A stretch of DNA of 10,399 nt from an uncultured Azohydromonas sp. GTDB taxonomy: Bacteria > Pseudomonadota > Gammaproteobacteria > Burkholderiales > Burkholderiaceae_C. The DNA is taken from assembly GCF_937926365.1 (NCBI RefSeq), contig NZ_CALAOH010000090.1, positions 1 to 10,399 on the forward strand. Reading direction: 5' to 3'. A program made the position numbers and the translations under genes. How positions within the stretch are numbered: the stretch's first letter is position 1; the number at the start of each line of letters is the position of its first letter. This document shows, one piece after another, positions 1 through 6,909 of the stretch. The notes under the pieces were generated by a model. The model ran no database searches. It saw only the letters and a list, made by a program, of their open reading frames with translations, and had not been told where the DNA came from.

Positions 1-517
1 TCATGTTGGCGAAGATCGCCGTGGGCCGCGTGTACCAGAAGCCGATCAGCAGGTAGCTCACCAGGCCCACCGCTTCCCAGCCGAAGAACAGCTGCAGGAA
101 GTTGTTGCTCATGACCAGCATGAGCATCGAGAAGGTGAACAGCGAGATGTACGAGAAGAAGCGCTGGTAGCCCGGGTCCTCGTGCATGTAGCCGATGGTG
201 TAGATGTGCACCATCAGCGACACGAAGGTCACCACGCACATCATCATCGCGGTGAGGCCGTCGACCAGGAAGCCGACTTCCATCTTCAGGTCGCCGAGCA
301 CCATCCACTCGTAGATGGTCTCGTTGAAGCGCGCGCCGGCGACGACGTCGCGCAGCACCAGCGCCGAGATGATGAAGGAGATCAGCACCCCGAGGATGGT
401 GATCACGTGCGCGCCGCGGCGGCCGACGGCACGGCCGGCCATGCCAGCCACGATGGAGCCGACCAGCGGCGCCAGCGGCACAGCCAGCAGCAGGTTCTTG
501 GACAGTTCTGCAGACAT
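1..517 (-). CDS. nuoL: NADH-quinone oxidoreductase subunit L, N-terminal part (cut by window edge)
   Basis: NuoL is the distal, antiporter-like proton-pumping subunit of the complex I membrane arm. Only the first 172 codons are present, because the frame runs off the left edge without a stop; full NuoL proteins are usually over 600 residues. The start is the ATG at 515-517, giving MSAELSKNLLLAVPLAPLVG, a typical hydrophobic first helix. Further on are FLVDGLTAMMMCVVTFVSLM, then HIYTIGYMHEDPGYQRFFSY and NNFLQLFFGWEAVGLVSYLL, the conserved core of the family. The glutamate in GWEAVGLVSYLLIGFW is the conserved TM5 glutamate of these antiporter-like subunits. A purine-rich ribosome binding site (GGGAAGG, 528-534) sits 10 nt upstream of this ATG. 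It follows nuoK by 20 nt. The family assignment is secure; the C-terminal lateral helix cannot be seen. Confidence 0.96.
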   Translation of the reverse strand, partial: MSAELSKNLLLAVPLAPLVGSIVAGMAGRAVGRRGAHVITILGVLISFIISALVLRDVVAGARFNETIYEWMVLGDLKMEVGFLVDGLTAMMMCVVTFVSLMVHIYTIGYMHEDPGYQRFFSYISLFTFSMLMLVMSNNFLQLFFGWEAVGLVSYLLIGFWYTRPTAIFANM

Positions 518-527
518 TTGTTGTAGG

Positions 528-534
528 CCTTCCC
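528..534 (-). promoter_or_regulatory. Ribosome binding site of nuoL
   Basis: On the minus strand this reads GGGAAGG, 10 nt before the ATG at 515-517. It lies in the 20-nt nuoK-nuoL gap and is what fixes the nuoL start. It is a plain Shine-Dalgarno match with no sign of special regulation. Confidence 0.6.
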
Positions 535-537
535 GCG

Positions 538-855
538 TCAACCCTTGAGCGTGTCGAGCTCTTCCACCTCGATCGACGAGCGGCTGCGGAACAGCACCAC
601 CAGGATCGCCAGGCCGATGGCCGACTCGGCGGCCGCCACGGTCAGGATGAAGAACACGAAGACTTGGCCCGCCATGTCGCCCAGGTAGTGCGAGAAGGCG
701 ACGAAGTTGAGGTTGACGGCCAACAGCATCAGCTCGATGGCCATCAGCAGCACGATCAGGTTGCGGCGGTTGAGGAAGATACCGATCACCGACAGCGCGA
801 ACAGGATGGCGCCCAGCGACAGGTAGTGCCCCAGCGTGATGGGTCCGAGATTCAT
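538..855 (-). CDS. nuoK: NADH-quinone oxidoreductase subunit K
   Basis: NuoK is a small membrane subunit (related to MrpC) that forms part of the proton path between the quinone site and the antiporter-like subunits. The 105-residue protein is close to the usual 100-105 and shows three hydrophobic helices (about residues 8-28, 33-53 and 64-89). Two helix-buried glutamates essential in the family are visible: Glu41 in LLMAIELMLLAVNLNFV and Glu77 in VAAAESAIGLAI, spaced 36 residues apart as in the E. coli protein (Glu36 and Glu72). The start ATG overlaps the nuoJ stop in an ATGA tetranucleotide (852-855), and a strong Shine-Dalgarno lies inside the nuoJ 3' end. This implies coupled translation, with coupling to nuoJ inferred from the overlap. 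Confidence 0.97.
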   Translation of the reverse strand: MNLGPITLGHYLSLGAILFALSVIGIFLNRRNLIVLLMAIELMLLAVNLNFVAFSHYLGDMAGQVFVFFILTVAAAESAIGLAILVVLFRSRSSIEVEELDTLKG

Positions 856-1478
856 GCTTTGCCCTCCTCCGCGGCGTTCTTGGCCTGCACCACCGGCGGC
901 ATCTGCACGATGCGCAGGCGATCGCTCTTCTTCACGCGCACCTGCTCCGACGGGTTGAGGTAGCGCGAGTCCTTGCGGCGGCGCAGCGTCAGCGCGATGG
1001 CCGCCACGATGGCCACCAGCAGCAGCACGGCAGCGATCTGCAGCGGATACAGGTAGTGGGTGTACATCTCGATGCCCAGCAGCTTCGTGTTGCCCAGCTC
1101 GGCCAGCTTCGGATCCGCCGGCGCGGCCTCGGGCACGTTGAAGCCGCTGGTCAGCACCAGCGCCATCTCCAGCGCGATGAGCGCGCCCACCAGGCCGGCG
1201 ATGGGAAAGTGCTTCCAGAAGTTATGCCGGAAGGCATCGGTGTTGATGTCGAGCATCATCACCACGAAGAGGAACAGCACCATGACGGCGCCCACGTACA
1301 CGAGCACCAGCGTGATGGCGAGGAACTCGGCCTTGAGCAGCATCCACACGCACGAGGCGGTGAAGAAGGCCAGCACCAGGTACAGGGCGGAGTGCACCGT
1401 GCTGCGCGCCGTGATGACGGCAAAGGACGCCAGCAGCAGCACCGTGGCGAAGAGGTAGAACAGAGCGGTCGTGGTCAT
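852..1478 (-). CDS. nuoJ: NADH-quinone oxidoreductase subunit J
   Basis: NuoJ is a complex I membrane subunit lying between NuoH/A and NuoK; its third helix changes conformation during coupling. Starting at the ATG at 1476-1478 (MTTTALFYLFATVLLLASFA) the protein is 208 residues, a normal length. It has five predicted hydrophobic segments (about 3-23, 29-47, 53-75, 92-111 and 143-166) and a charged C-terminal tail. The family signature YVGAVMVLFLFVVMML (61-76) is intact, including Tyr61 and the glycine of the pi-bulge region in TM3. The frame is open further upstream to an ATG at 1527-1529, which would add 17 polar, arginine-rich residues. I prefer the shorter form because the family begins with a hydrophobic helix and the extension overlaps a hairpin. 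Neither start has a clear Shine-Dalgarno. The stop overlaps the nuoK start. Confidence 0.93.
   Translation of the reverse strand: MTTTALFYLFATVLLLASFAVITARSTVHSALYLVLAFFTASCVWMLLKAEFLAITLVLVYVGAVMVLFLFVVMMLDINTDAFRHNFWKHFPIAGLVGALIALEMALVLTSGFNVPEAAPADPKLAELGNTKLLGIEMYTHYLYPLQIAAVLLLVAIVAAIALTLRRRKDSRYLNPSEQVRVKKSDRLRIVQMPPVVQAKNAAEEGKA
863..870 (-). promoter_or_regulatory. Strong ribosome binding site of nuoK inside nuoJ
   Basis: On the minus strand this reads GGAGGAGG, 7 nt before the nuoK ATG (853-855). It is the best Shine-Dalgarno match I see in the operon and it lies within the last codons of nuoJ. NuoK translation therefore need not rely only on ribosomes that finish nuoJ. Confidence 0.75.
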
Positions 1479-1523
1479 GTCGTTGGACGCTTGAGACACG
1501 CGGGCACGCGCACCGCCACCCTC

Positions 1524-1559
1524 ACGCATGCGACATGCGCATGCGTGCCGGCGGCACGC
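1524..1559 (-). repeat. Two overlapping inverted repeats in the nuoI-nuoJ gap
   Basis: A perfect 9-bp inverted repeat, ACGCATGCG (1524-1532) and CGCATGCGT (1538-1546) with a 5-nt loop, overlaps a second 7-bp inverted repeat, GCGTGCC (1543-1549) and GGCACGC (1553-1559) with a 3-nt loop. The shared bases 1543-1546 mean the two RNA hairpins compete in their full form. They lie in the 90-nt gap between nuoI (stop at 1569-1571) and nuoJ (preferred start at 1478), the widest gap inside the operon. No U-tract follows on the transcript, so this is not an intrinsic terminator. An RNA-processing, stability or translation role is possible but is only inferred. Confidence 0.6.
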
Positions 1560-1568
1560 CTTGGGCCG

Positions 1569-2057
1569 TCAGCGGTAGCGGGCGTCGGCCTCCTTGTTGG
1601 CTGCGATCTCGCGCTCGTAGCGGTCACCGACCGCCAGCAGCATGTCCTTGGTGTAGTACAGGTCGCCGCGCTTCTCGCCGTGGTACTCGAGGATGTGCGT
1701 CTCGACGATGGAGTCCACCGGGCAGCTTTCCTCGCAGAAGCCGCAGAAGATGCACTTGGTCAGGTCGATGTCGTAACGCGTGGTGCGGCGGCTGCCGTCC
1801 TCACGCACGTCCGACTCGATCGTGATGGCCATGGCCGGGCACACCGCCTCGCACAGCTTGCAGGCGATGCAGCGCTCCTCGCCGTTCTCATAGCGGCGCA
1901 GCGCGTGCAGGCCGCGGAAGCGCGGAGACAGGGGCGTCTTTTCCTCAGGGAACTGGACCGTGATGGTCTTGGAGAGGAAGTGCCGCCCGGTCAGGGCCAT
2001 GCCCTTGAACAGCTCCAGCAGCAGGAAACTCGAAAAGAAATCCTTCAGGGCAGACAT
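1569..2057 (-). CDS. nuoI: NADH-quinone oxidoreductase subunit I (8Fe ferredoxin type)
   Basis: NuoI carries the tetranuclear clusters N6a and N6b that pass electrons from the NuoG chain to N2 in NuoB. The 162-residue protein has two canonical 4Fe-4S motifs: CIACKLCEAVCP (Cys63, 66, 69, 73) and CIFCGFCEESCP (Cys102, 105, 108, 112). An N-terminal amphipathic stretch (about 5-30) matches the segment that docks on the membrane arm. YTKDMLLAVGDRYE (135-148) near the C-terminus is also typical of the family. Length is normal. The ATG at 2055-2057 follows the nuoH stop by 4 nt, with only a weak upstream GGAA element, so translation probably depends on ribosomes arriving from nuoH (inference). All eight cysteine ligands are present, so it should be functional. 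Confidence 0.98.
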   Translation of the reverse strand: MSALKDFFSSFLLLELFKGMALTGRHFLSKTITVQFPEEKTPLSPRFRGLHALRRYENGEERCIACKLCEAVCPAMAITIESDVREDGSRRTTRYDIDLTKCIFCGFCEESCPVDSIVETHILEYHGEKRGDLYYTKDMLLAVGDRYEREIAANKEADARYR

Positions 2058-2061
2058 GGCT

Positions 2062-3129
2062 TCAATTCCAGATGTTCCAGGGCGACTGGATCCACAGACC
2101 CACCACGAGCAGCCACACCAGCGTGACCGGAATGAAGATCTTCCAGCCCAGGCGCATGATCTGGTCGTAGCGGAAGCGGGGGAACGTGGCGCGCACCCAC
2201 AGGAACATCGTCACAACGACGAAGACCTTGGCGGCCAGCCAGATCCAGCCCGGGATCCAGTTGAAGATGGCGCTGTCGATCGGGGGCAGCCAGCCGCCGA
2301 GGAACAGGATCACGGCCAGCGTCGAGACCAGGATCATGTTGGCGTACTCGGCCAGGAAGAACATGGCGAAGCTCATGCCCGAGTACTCGATCATGTGACC
2401 GGCCACGATTTCCGATTCGCCCTCAACCACGTCGAAGGGGTGGCGGTTGGTCTCGGCCAGGCCGGAGATGAAGTACACGACGAAGATCGGCAGCAGCGGC
2501 AGCCAGTTCCAGGACAGGAAGTTCACGCCCATGTCGGCGAAGCGGCCGCGGTCCTGCGACATCACGATGTCCGTCATGTTCAGGCTGCCGGCCACCATCA
2601 GCACCACCACGAAGGCGAAGCCCATCGCGATCTCGTAGCTGACCATCTGCGCCGAGGCGCGCAGCGCGCCCAGGAAGGCGTACTTCGAGTTCGAGGCCCA
2701 GCCGGCGATGATCACGCCGTACACCTCCAGCGAGGTGATGGCCATCAGGAACAGCAGGCCGGCGTTGACGTTGGCCAGCGCCACGTCGGGGCCGAAGGGC
2801 ACCACGGCCCACGCGGCCAGCGCGGGCATGATGGTCATGATCGGGCCCAGGAAGAACAGGCCCTTGTTGGCGGCGGTCGGGCGGATGATCTCCTTGAACA
2901 TCAGCTTGACCGCGTCGGCGATCGGAGTGAGCAGGCCGAAGGGACCCACGCGGTTCGGGCCCGGGCGGATCTGCGACCAGCCGATGGCCTTGCGCTCCCA
3001 CAGCGTCAGGTAGGCGACGCAACCCATCAGCGGTGCGACCACCGCCACGATCTTGATGAGCGACCACAGCACCGCCCACAGCGTGGGAGGCAGGTTGGTA
3101 CTGCCGAGTTGGTAGAGGGAATCAATCAT
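2062..3129 (-). CDS. nuoH: NADH-quinone oxidoreductase subunit H
   Basis: NuoH (ND1 homologue) is the membrane subunit that forms the entrance and much of the quinone chamber. It has 355 residues and about eight hydrophobic helices. Diagnostic motifs are ERKAIGWSQIRPGPNRVGPF (45-64) continuing into LLTPIADAVKLMFKE, the acidic cytoplasmic loop GLAETNRHPFDVVEGESEIV (223-242) continuing into AGHMIEYSGMSFAMFFLAEY, and WVRATFPRFRYDQIMRLGWK (311-330). The glutamates and arginines of the so-called E-channel and the quinone-site loops are conserved. The ATG at 3127-3129 lies 13 nt beyond the nuoG stop. GAGG, 11 nt upstream, overlaps the nuoG stop codon and can serve as Shine-Dalgarno. No anomalies were seen. 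Confidence 0.98.
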   Translation of the reverse strand: MIDSLYQLGSTNLPPTLWAVLWSLIKIVAVVAPLMGCVAYLTLWERKAIGWSQIRPGPNRVGPFGLLTPIADAVKLMFKEIIRPTAANKGLFFLGPIMTIMPALAAWAVVPFGPDVALANVNAGLLFLMAITSLEVYGVIIAGWASNSKYAFLGALRASAQMVSYEIAMGFAFVVVLMVAGSLNMTDIVMSQDRGRFADMGVNFLSWNWLPLLPIFVVYFISGLAETNRHPFDVVEGESEIVAGHMIEYSGMSFAMFFLAEYANMILVSTLAVILFLGGWLPPIDSAIFNWIPGWIWLAAKVFVVVTMFLWVRATFPRFRYDQIMRLGWKIFIPVTLVWLLVVGLWIQSPWNIWN

Positions 3130-3142
3130 CGCTTGGCCATCC

Positions 3143-5473
3143 TCAGAGCTTCTGCACGGTGATGGCGCCGAACATGGCGCCCAGCGTGGCGGTATCCGGG
3201 TGCGCCGCGCTCACGCGCACGGCGTTGGGGGCCAGCGTGGCGTCCTCGCGGGCCGGCAGCTCGGCGCTGGCTTTGCCCTGGGTCACGCGCACGCGCTGGC
3301 CCTCGGCCAGGCCCAGTGCCTGCCACAGCGCGGTGGGCAGGCCCACCACCGGCGGACGGGCATCGGCGGTCAGCTGCAGCGGACCCGAACGGCGCACCAG
3401 CATGTCGGCGCCGTAGATGGGCACGTCGGCGATGCGCTCGAACAGGCCGGGCGTGGCGGTCGCGATGTCGGCCGGCAGTTGCGCGCTGCTGCGGTTGGAC
3501 AGCTTGGCAGCGATGCCGCTGCCGTCGCCCACCGCCTCGGCACGCACTTCCTCGGCGCTTTCGTGGTTGAAGCCGTCCAGGCCCAGCAGGTTGCCCAGCA
3601 CGCGCAGCACCTTCCAGGCCGGACGCGTCTCGCCCACGGGCTTGACCACGCCGTAGAAGCTCTGCAGGCGGCCCTCGGCATTGATGAAGCTGCCGGCGGT
3701 TTCGGCGAAGGGCGCGATGGGCAGCAGCACGTCGGCGTTGGGCACCGCGGCGTCCTTGAACGCCGTCAGCGCCACCACCAGGCCGGAGCCTTCCAGCGCG
3801 GCGGTGGCCGCGGCGGCGTCGGCGGCGTCCCACACCGGCTCGGTGTTGAGCAGCAGCAGCGCCTTCATCGGTTGCGACAGCATCTGGCCGGCGTTGAGGC
3901 CGCCCTGCTTCGGCAGCGCGCCCACGACTTGCGCGCCCACGGTGTTGGCGGCCTCGGTGAGGTAGCCGACCTTGGCGCCGGTGTGCTCGGCGATCCAGCC
4001 GGCCAGCTTCAGCAGCGTCGAGGCCTGCGGATGCTGCGCGGCGGCATTGCCCAGCAGCACGGCCTTGTTGTGGCCCGACAGCAGCGACTCGGCCACGGCG
4101 CGCGCGGCGTCCGTCGCCTCGGCCTTGACCGGCGCGGCCACGCCGGCGCTGGCGGCCACGGCGGCGGCCACTTCGGCCAGCGCCTGCACCCAGCCGCTCG
4201 GCGCGGCCGTGATGTGATGGGCCAGCGGGATCAACCAGTCGTTCTTCAGCGCGTGCAGGCTGCTGATCTGGGCGCCATGACGGGCGGCCTGGCGCAGGCG
4301 CTGCGCGAACAGCGGGTGGTCCTTGCGCAGGAAGGAACCGACCACGAACGCGCGGTCCAGCGTCGAGAGCTCGGCGATGGGCATGCCCAGCCAGCGCGCG
4401 GTGCCCGGCGCGTCCACGTTGCCGAAATCGGCGTGGCGCGTGCGGTAGTCGATGTTGTCGCTGCCCAGGCCGCGCACCAGCTTGGCCAGCAGGTGCAGCT
4501 CTTCCACCGTGCTGTGCGCGGAGCCGATGGCGCCGATACCCTGGGCACCGAACTGGGCCTTGACCTGCTTGAGGCCGTTGGCGACGAACTCCAGCGCCGT
4601 GGTCCAGTCCACGGTCTTCCACTCGCCGCCCTGCTTGATCATCGGGGCGGTCAGGCGCGCGGTGCTGTTGAGCGCGTCGTAGCTGAAGCGGTCGCGGTCG
4701 GCCAGCCAGCACTCGTTGACGGCCTCGTTCTCCAGCGGCAGCACGCGCTTGACCTGGTTGGCCTTGACCTGGACGATCAGGTTGGCGCCGGTGCTGTCAT
4801 GCGGGCTCACGCTCTTGCGGCGCGACAGCTCCCAGGTGCGGGCGCTGTAGCGGAAGGGCTTGCTGGTGAGCGCGCCGACCGGGCACAGGTCGATCATGTT
4901 GCCCGAGAGCTCGGAGTCCACCGTCTGGCCGACGAAGGTCGTGATCTCGGAGTGCTCGCCGCGGTGCAGCATGCCCAGTTCCATCACGCCGGCCACTTCC
5001 TGGCCGAAGCGCACGCAACGGGTGCAGTGGATGCAGCGCGTCATCTCCTCCATGGAGATCAGCGGGCCCACGTCCTTGTGGAACACCACGCGCTTTTCCT
5101 CGGCGTAGCGCGAGGACGAGCCGCCGTAGCCCACGGCCAGGTCCTGCAGCTGGCACTCGCCGCCCTGGTCGCAGATCGGGCAGTCCAGCGGGTGGTTGAT
5201 GAGGAGGAACTCCATCACCGACTGCTGGGCCTTGATCGCCTTGTCGCTCTTGGTGCGCACGATCATGCCCTGCGTCACGGGCGTGGCGCAGGCGGGCAGC
5301 GGCTTGGGAGCCTTCTCAACTTCCACCAGGCACATGCGGCAGTTGGCCGCGATGCTGAGCTTCTTGTGGTAGCAGAAGTGCGGGATGTAGGTGCCGGCGG
5401 CCTCGGCCGCATGCATCACCATGCTGCCTTCGGCAACGCTCACCTTCTTGCCGTCGAGTTCGATTTCAACCAT
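3143..5473 (-). CDS. nuoG: NADH-quinone oxidoreductase subunit G (Fe-S rich, molybdopterin-oxidoreductase fold)
   Basis: NuoG is the largest peripheral subunit and conducts electrons from NuoF to NuoI. The 776-residue protein starts with a ferredoxin-like domain holding the 2Fe-2S N1b ligands Cys34, Cys45, Cys48 and Cys62. It then has the N5 motif His94, Cys98, Cys101, Cys107 (HPLDCPICDQGGEC) and the N4 ligands Cys147, Cys150, Cys153, Cys197 (CIHCTRC and DLCPVGAL). The rest is a molybdopterin-oxidoreductase-type fold with no sign of an active metal site. The extra N7 cysteines found in E. coli and Thermus are absent: the matching stretch reads KSVSPHDSTGANL (220-232), as in the mitochondrial type. 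The last 350 residues are alanine-rich and more variable, as usual. The start at 5471-5473 is preceded by AAGAGAAG (5476-5483) at the foot of a large stem-loop. Confidence 0.97.
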   Translation of the reverse strand: MVEIELDGKKVSVAEGSMVMHAAEAAGTYIPHFCYHKKLSIAANCRMCLVEVEKAPKPLPACATPVTQGMIVRTKSDKAIKAQQSVMEFLLINHPLDCPICDQGGECQLQDLAVGYGGSSSRYAEEKRVVFHKDVGPLISMEEMTRCIHCTRCVRFGQEVAGVMELGMLHRGEHSEITTFVGQTVDSELSGNMIDLCPVGALTSKPFRYSARTWELSRRKSVSPHDSTGANLIVQVKANQVKRVLPLENEAVNECWLADRDRFSYDALNSTARLTAPMIKQGGEWKTVDWTTALEFVANGLKQVKAQFGAQGIGAIGSAHSTVEELHLLAKLVRGLGSDNIDYRTRHADFGNVDAPGTARWLGMPIAELSTLDRAFVVGSFLRKDHPLFAQRLRQAARHGAQISSLHALKNDWLIPLAHHITAAPSGWVQALAEVAAAVAASAGVAAPVKAEATDAARAVAESLLSGHNKAVLLGNAAAQHPQASTLLKLAGWIAEHTGAKVGYLTEAANTVGAQVVGALPKQGGLNAGQMLSQPMKALLLLNTEPVWDAADAAAATAALEGSGLVVALTAFKDAAVPNADVLLPIAPFAETAGSFINAEGRLQSFYGVVKPVGETRPAWKVLRVLGNLLGLDGFNHESAEEVRAEAVGDGSGIAAKLSNRSSAQLPADIATATPGLFERIADVPIYGADMLVRRSGPLQLTADARPPVVGLPTALWQALGLAEGQRVRVTQGKASAELPAREDATLAPNAVRVSAAHPDTATLGAMFGAITVQKL

Positions 5474-5483
5474 GGCTTCTCTT

Positions 5484-5546
5484 GGTGAAGGCCCCTGGCG
5501 CGCAGCGGGCGCCCAAGGGCGCCCGGGGGTTCAGAGGTGCTTCACC
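5484..5546 (-). repeat. Long imperfect stem-loop in the nuoF-nuoG gap
   Basis: The 86-nt gap (5474-5559) contains nested inverted repeats. The core is CGGGCGCCC (5506-5514) and GGGCGCCCG (5517-5525), separated by 2 nt; sterically this gives a hairpin with a 4-nt loop. Around it CCCC (5492-5495) can pair with GGGG (5526-5529), and GGTGAA (5484-5489) with TTCACC (5541-5546). On the transcript the structure ends right before the nuoG Shine-Dalgarno AAGAGAAG. No U-tract follows, so it is not a standard terminator. It may protect or process mRNA, or tune nuoG translation; this is inference. It could also be a dispersed palindromic element, which needs a genome search. Confidence 0.6.
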
Positions 5547-5559
5547 TTGCAGTTGTGTC

Positions 5560-6909
5560 TCAGGCCCCGCCCACCAGGCAGCGCTTGTTTTCGACGTGGT
5601 ACGCGAACTCGTCGCGGAAATGCTTGAGCATCGCGCGCACCGGCATCGCCGCAGCGTCGCCCAGCGCGCAGATGGTTCGGCCCTGGATGTTGTCGGCCAC
5701 CGAGTTCAGCAGATCCAGGTCGTCCATGCGGCCCTTGCCGTGCTCGATGCGGTCCACCACGCGCCACAGCCAGCCCGTGCCCTCGCGGCAGGGCGTGCAC
5801 TGGCCGCAGCTCTCGTGCTGGTAGAAGTAGGACAGACGCAGCAGGCTCTTGACCATGCAACGGCTGTCGTCCATCACGATGACGGCGCCCGAGCCCAGCA
5901 TGGAGCCGGCCTTGGCGATGGAGTCATAGTCCATCGTGCAGTCCATCATGATGTTGGCGGGCAGCACCGGCGCGGAGGAGCCGCCCGGGATCACGGCCTT
6001 GAGCTTGCGGCCCTTGGTCACCCCGCCGGCCATCTCCAGCAGCGTCGAGAAGGGCGTGCCCATCGGGATCTCGAAGTTGCCCGGCTCGTTCACGTCGCCG
6101 ACCACCGAGAAGATCTTGGTGCCGCCGTTGTTGGGCTTGCCGACTTCGAGGTAGGCCTGGCCGCCGTTGCGGATGATCCAGGGCACCGCGCCGAAGGTCT
6201 CGGTGTTGTTGATCGTGGTGGGCTTGCCGTAGAGGCCGAAGCTCGCCGGGAACGGCGGCTTGAAGCGCGGCTGGCCCTTCTTGCCCTCGATCGACTCGAT
6301 CAGCGCCGTTTCCTCGCCGCAGATGTAGGCGCCGAAACCGTGGTGCGCGAACAGCTCGAAGCTGAAGCCGCTGCCCTGGATGTTCTGGCCCAGGAAGCCG
6401 GCGGCGCGGGCCTCGGCCAGCGCCTCCTCGAAGCGCTCGTAGACCTCGAAGATCTCGCCGTGGATGTAGTTGTAGCCGCGACCGATGCCCATCGCATAGG
6501 CGGCGATGGCCATGCCCTCGATGACGATGTGCGGGTTGTAGCGCAGGATGTCGCGGTCCTTGCAGGTCCCCGGCTCGCCCTCGTCGGAGTTGCACACCAG
6601 GTACTTCGGACCCGGGAACGCACGCGGCATGAAGCTCCACTTCAGCCCGGTGGGGAAGCCCGCGCCGCCGCGGCCGCGCAGGCCCGAGGCCTTGACCTCG
6701 GCGATGACCTGCTCCGGCGTCATGCCGGCGCCGCCGTCGAGGCCCAGCACCTTCTTCAGGGCCTGGTAGCCGCCGCGGGCCACGTAGTCCTTGAGGCGCC
6801 AGTTGCTGCCGTCCAGGCCGGCATAGATCTGGGGCTGGATGTGGCGGCCGTGGAAGCAGGTCTCGCGGCCGGTCGCCTGGAATTTCGAGAGGTCGAGCAT
6901 GCGGTTCAC
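5560..6909 (-). CDS. nuoF: NADH-quinone oxidoreductase subunit F (NADH- and FMN-binding)
   Basis: NuoF oxidises NADH, takes the hydride on FMN and passes electrons to cluster N3. It has 449 residues, a normal length. The glycine-rich FMN/NADH region GLRGRGGAGFPTGLKW (76-91) is intact, as are NSDEGEPGTCKDRD (107-120) and CGEETALIESIEG (197-209). The N3 ligands are Cys368, Cys371 and Cys374 in SCGQCTPCREG, plus Cys414 in GRTICALGD. Two starts are possible: a GTG (6907-6909) overlapping the nuoE stop as GTGA, or the ATG three codons later (6898-6900; MLDLSKFQ). Each has an AAGG element at workable spacing (7 nt and 9 nt). The GTG form is given here, but the ATG form is about equally likely. Downstream lies the structured gap before nuoG. 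Confidence 0.96.
   Translation of the reverse strand: MNRMLDLSKFQATGRETCFHGRHIQPQIYAGLDGSNWRLKDYVARGGYQALKKVLGLDGGAGMTPEQVIAEVKASGLRGRGGAGFPTGLKWSFMPRAFPGPKYLVCNSDEGEPGTCKDRDILRYNPHIVIEGMAIAAYAMGIGRGYNYIHGEIFEVYERFEEALAEARAAGFLGQNIQGSGFSFELFAHHGFGAYICGEETALIESIEGKKGQPRFKPPFPASFGLYGKPTTINNTETFGAVPWIIRNGGQAYLEVGKPNNGGTKIFSVVGDVNEPGNFEIPMGTPFSTLLEMAGGVTKGRKLKAVIPGGSSAPVLPANIMMDCTMDYDSIAKAGSMLGSGAVIVMDDSRCMVKSLLRLSYFYQHESCGQCTPCREGTGWLWRVVDRIEHGKGRMDDLDLLNSVADNIQGRTICALGDAAAMPVRAMLKHFRDEFAYHVENKRCLVGGA

Noticed and set aside
1522..1542. A tiny frame of six codons within the nuoI-nuoJ hairpins (starts at 1542 and 1536, stop at 1522-1524)
   Set aside because: No ribosome binding site is seen, and the ATGs arise from the repeated GCATGCG sequence of the inverted repeats.
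3126..3140. A tiny frame (Met-Ala-Lys-Arg-stop) whose TGA overlaps the nuoH ATG
   Set aside because: Its ATG directly touches the GAGG element, leaving no spacing for initiation, so it is unlikely to be a translated coupling peptide.
3126..4712. A 528-codon minus-strand frame overlapping nuoG
   Set aside because: It is a shifted reading of nuoG with extreme Arg, Gly and Ala content and no motifs, while nuoG itself has all expected ligands and length. It is not a frameshifted gene.
3200..5488. A 762-codon open frame on the plus strand opposite nuoG
   Set aside because: Its product is rich in His, Arg, Gly and Ala with no recognisable fold. It mirrors nuoG codons almost end to end, as expected from high third-position GC in the real gene.
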